Virus record (IMG/VR): IMGVR_UViG_3300025128_008524
Location: 1-21,728 of that record
Length of the DNA: 21,728 nt
Strand: one strand, 5' to 3'
Source of the DNA: a virus
Part shown: piece after piece, positions 20,460 through 21,728 of the stretch
Position numbering within the stretch: the first letter of the stretch is position 1
Layout of the letters: each line of letters opens with the position of its first letter
Notes under the pieces: model-generated
Databases searched by the model: none
The model's input: the letters and a program-made list of their open reading frames with translations, nothing else
Told to the model about the DNA's origin: nothing
Position numbers and translations under genes: made by a program

Positions 20460-20796
20460 ATTTTTCTTCGTCTTTATCTTTCTCATCAAACATACTTAAT
20501 ATATCATCCATAGAATGTAAACTCTGTGGCTCGGGTTTTTCTCTTTCTTTTTTAATTTGACTTAGCCTTTCTTTTTGTTCTTTCGTTAGCCCCTTATCTA
20601 ATATCTCTTTAAACTCTTCATCGGGAGCGAAACTAATAAACTCTTCACCCTCTTCAAAATCATTTAGATTTTCAAGCACTTCAATATATTCTTCTAGATC
20701 ACCAATGTGATGCAAAAGTCTTTCTTGTTTTTCCATAAGATCAGAAATTATATTTATTAGTTTGCTAGCATTATCCATCTTGGATTTTCTACTCAT
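20458..20796 (-). CDS. Hypothetical acidic helical protein
   Basis: This is 112 residues from ATG at 20796, which has GGGAG 6 bases upstream; a GTG at 20814 lies inside the preceding gene and is less likely. NASKLINIISDLMEKQERLLHHIGDLEEYIEVLENL (about 9-44) is a strong coiled-coil prediction by eye. The rest is very acidic (FEEGEEFISFAPDEEFKEIL) and ends with a charged tail DEKDKDEEK. No family was recognised. It might be a homodimer. Confidence 0.75.
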   Translation of the reverse strand: MSRKSKMDNASKLINIISDLMEKQERLLHHIGDLEEYIEVLENLNDFEEGEEFISFAPDEEFKEILDKGLTKEQKERLSQIKKEREKPEPQSLHSMDDILSMFDEKDKDEEK

Positions 20797-20806
20797 GTCA
20801 TTCTCC

Positions 20807-21196
20807 CTAATCACTAAACATCGTTTCTAAATCAAAATTACCTAATGGCTTTTCTAGCTTCAAATCTTTTAACTTATCATTCTCCACAATTAATTTAGTA
20901 CCTCCAGCAACAAACTTTTTGCCGCTGTTGTCGTTCTTAATAGTATAAAGGTAAAAAGTTGTCTTCCACATTGATACTCTAACTATTCTGCCTGGTCTAC
21001 CATCCAAAATAATAATGTCATCATTATTATAATCATTGCCAACAAAAACAAGAAGCCCTGCTAATACTGATTCTATTGTTGTTTTAAAAAAAAGTATTAC
21101 CAACGCCGCTAAAAACATCCATCCGTATTCGCCCAACAAAACACTTATGTTACTCTGTATAACATTTTCTATTTGTTGTGCGTTTGCCACTTCCAT
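20807..21196 (-). CDS. MscS-like small membrane protein
   Basis: This is 129 residues. A hydrophobic part WMFLAALVILFFKTTIESVLAGLLVFV (26-52) is followed by GNDYNNDDIIILDGRPGRIVRVSMWKTTFYLY (53-84), the pattern of the MscS pore helix leading into its beta domain ('F..GD.I...G..G.V..I...T'). GGTKLIVENDKL (98-109) resembles the MscS 'I.IPNS.L' end. True MscS has about 286 residues and three membrane helices, so this is a stripped version with one or two. It may be a membrane channel subunit or a phage-specific derivative. GGAGAAGTTAG precedes the ATG. Confidence 0.72.
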   Translation of the reverse strand: MEVANAQQIENVIQSNISVLLGEYGWMFLAALVILFFKTTIESVLAGLLVFVGNDYNNDDIIILDGRPGRIVRVSMWKTTFYLYTIKNDNSGKKFVAGGTKLIVENDKLKDLKLEKPLGNFDLETMFSD

Positions 21197-21276
21197 CTAA
21201 CTTCTCCAACTGGTATAGTTTTTGTTTATTACTTAGTGGGTTAAATAATATACCAATAGAAGGTTTTGATAGGTTT

Positions 21277-21723
21277 TTATTTCCTATTCTCCTTAATTAG
21301 AGAGGAAATATTTTCTTTCACTTGATTATATTCTTCAATCAACTCTTTTTCTTTTATACGTAACATCGTATACCCTTCTTTTTTTGCTAACCAATTTTTA
21401 GTGAGATCATTTTTTTTAGCCATCATGTTTGCATAGCTTGCCTTACTTCCTACATCACCATGCCAATATGCCCCATCTACCTCTATTAGTATATTATAAT
21501 CTATTAAATTAAAATCATAATATCTCCACCCCTGCATATATTTTAAAGGCTTTTCTCTTTCATATTCTATTTTTAAATCGTCTAACATATCAGCAACCAT
21601 TCGCTCTAGATTAGACATTTCTCTTTTAGCTCTATTCATCGGTGGATATTTTTGAGAATCGCTAAGCTTTTGCCTTAACCTCTTTACTTTATTTTTATTA
21701 TACTTTGGTTTTTTCTTAGGCAT
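21277..21723 (-). CDS. Vsr/DUF559-like PD-(D/E)XK endonuclease
   Basis: This is 148 residues. A basic N-terminus (1-30) is followed by SNLERMVADMLDDLKIEYEREKPL (37-60, with E40 as the helix glutamate). WRYYDFNLIDYNILIEVDGAYWHGD (66-90) has D70, E81 and D83 and the V-DG-x-WHG motif typical of Vsr mismatch endonucleases. KKNDLTKNWLAKKEGYTMLRIKEKEL (103-128) has R122, matching the final strand of the family. Some such proteins are free-standing homing nucleases, others repair enzymes. An 80-base gap (21197-21276) follows. Its upstream end is 5 bases from the window edge. Confidence 0.82.
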   Translation of the reverse strand: MPKKKPKYNKNKVKRLRQKLSDSQKYPPMNRAKREMSNLERMVADMLDDLKIEYEREKPLKYMQGWRYYDFNLIDYNILIEVDGAYWHGDVGSKASYANMMAKKNDLTKNWLAKKEGYTMLRIKEKELIEEYNQVKENISSLIKENRK

Positions 21724-21728
21724 TTAAA

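Noticed and set aside
1-21728. CRISPR array, insertion sequence, integrase or additional tRNA genes
   Set aside because: No spaced repeat array, transposase or integrase motif, or tRNA cloverleaf was recognised by reading both strands.

Overview
The window looks like part of a tailed double-stranded DNA phage genome, probably a large T4-like marine myovirus. It is AT-rich, and every supported gene lies on the minus strand. The genes are packed with ATGA, TAATG or TGATG overlaps and gaps of a few bases. It carries classic phage replication and accessory genes: CHC2/TOPRIM primase, Mre11/Rad50-type nuclease, PhoH, RuvC, Dam methylase, DUF3310, a 3TM holin and a DUF5675 protein. No clear capsid or tail gene was recognised, so the phage assignment rests on replication, lysis and accessory genes plus the layout. 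The host is not identified. The one-piece tmRNA with a tag ending in YALAA, the exported outer-membrane protein and the 7Fe ferredoxin fit a Gram-negative bacterium, perhaps a gammaproteobacterium; this is inference.

Layout in the direction of transcription, from high to low coordinates. (a) 21723-19425: a Vsr-like PD-(D/E)XK nuclease, a small MscS-like membrane protein, an acidic hypothetical and a Dam-type adenine methylase. (b) 19359-18137: five small genes, including a 39-residue membrane peptide. (c) 18083-11945: an exported beta-barrel protein, RuvC, a strong sigma70-type promoter, primase, a single-chain Mre11-Rad50 fusion, and PhoH. (d) 11932-8477: a minimal MotA-like membrane protein, a 3TM holin, an exported protein with two Gly-Trp repeats, a 59-residue exported peptide, ferredoxin, glutaredoxin, DUF3310, a nucleotidyltransferase and DUF5675. 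(e) 8416-7151: three unrecognised genes, one a probable zinc protein. (f) 7129-4953: a GT4-like glycosyltransferase, two hypotheticals and a 55-residue zinc-knuckle protein. (g) 4951-4666: a complete one-piece tmRNA gene. (h) 4568-3470: a tandem pair of DUF2589-like genes. (i) 3466-1: a GT2-like glycosyltransferase, a small protein, two tandem paralogous glycosyltransferase-like proteins and a sulfotransferase cut by the window edge.

Three themes stand out. One is recombination and replication (primase, RuvC, fused Mre11-Rad50, Dam, Vsr-like nuclease). The second is envelope remodelling and lysis (MotA-like protein, holin, exported proteins, outer-membrane protein, MscS-like protein, glycosyltransferases plus sulfotransferase). 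The third is takeover of host translation quality control and redox metabolism (tmRNA, ferredoxin, glutaredoxin). The most notable items are the tmRNA that begins two bases after a stop codon, the fused Mre11-Rad50, the stripped-down MotA beside the holin, and the DUF2589 pair directly downstream of the tmRNA. Several real genes are short or start at GTG/TTG and are easily missed: 55 aa at 4953-5120, 59 aa at 10195-10374, and 39 aa at 18848-18967.
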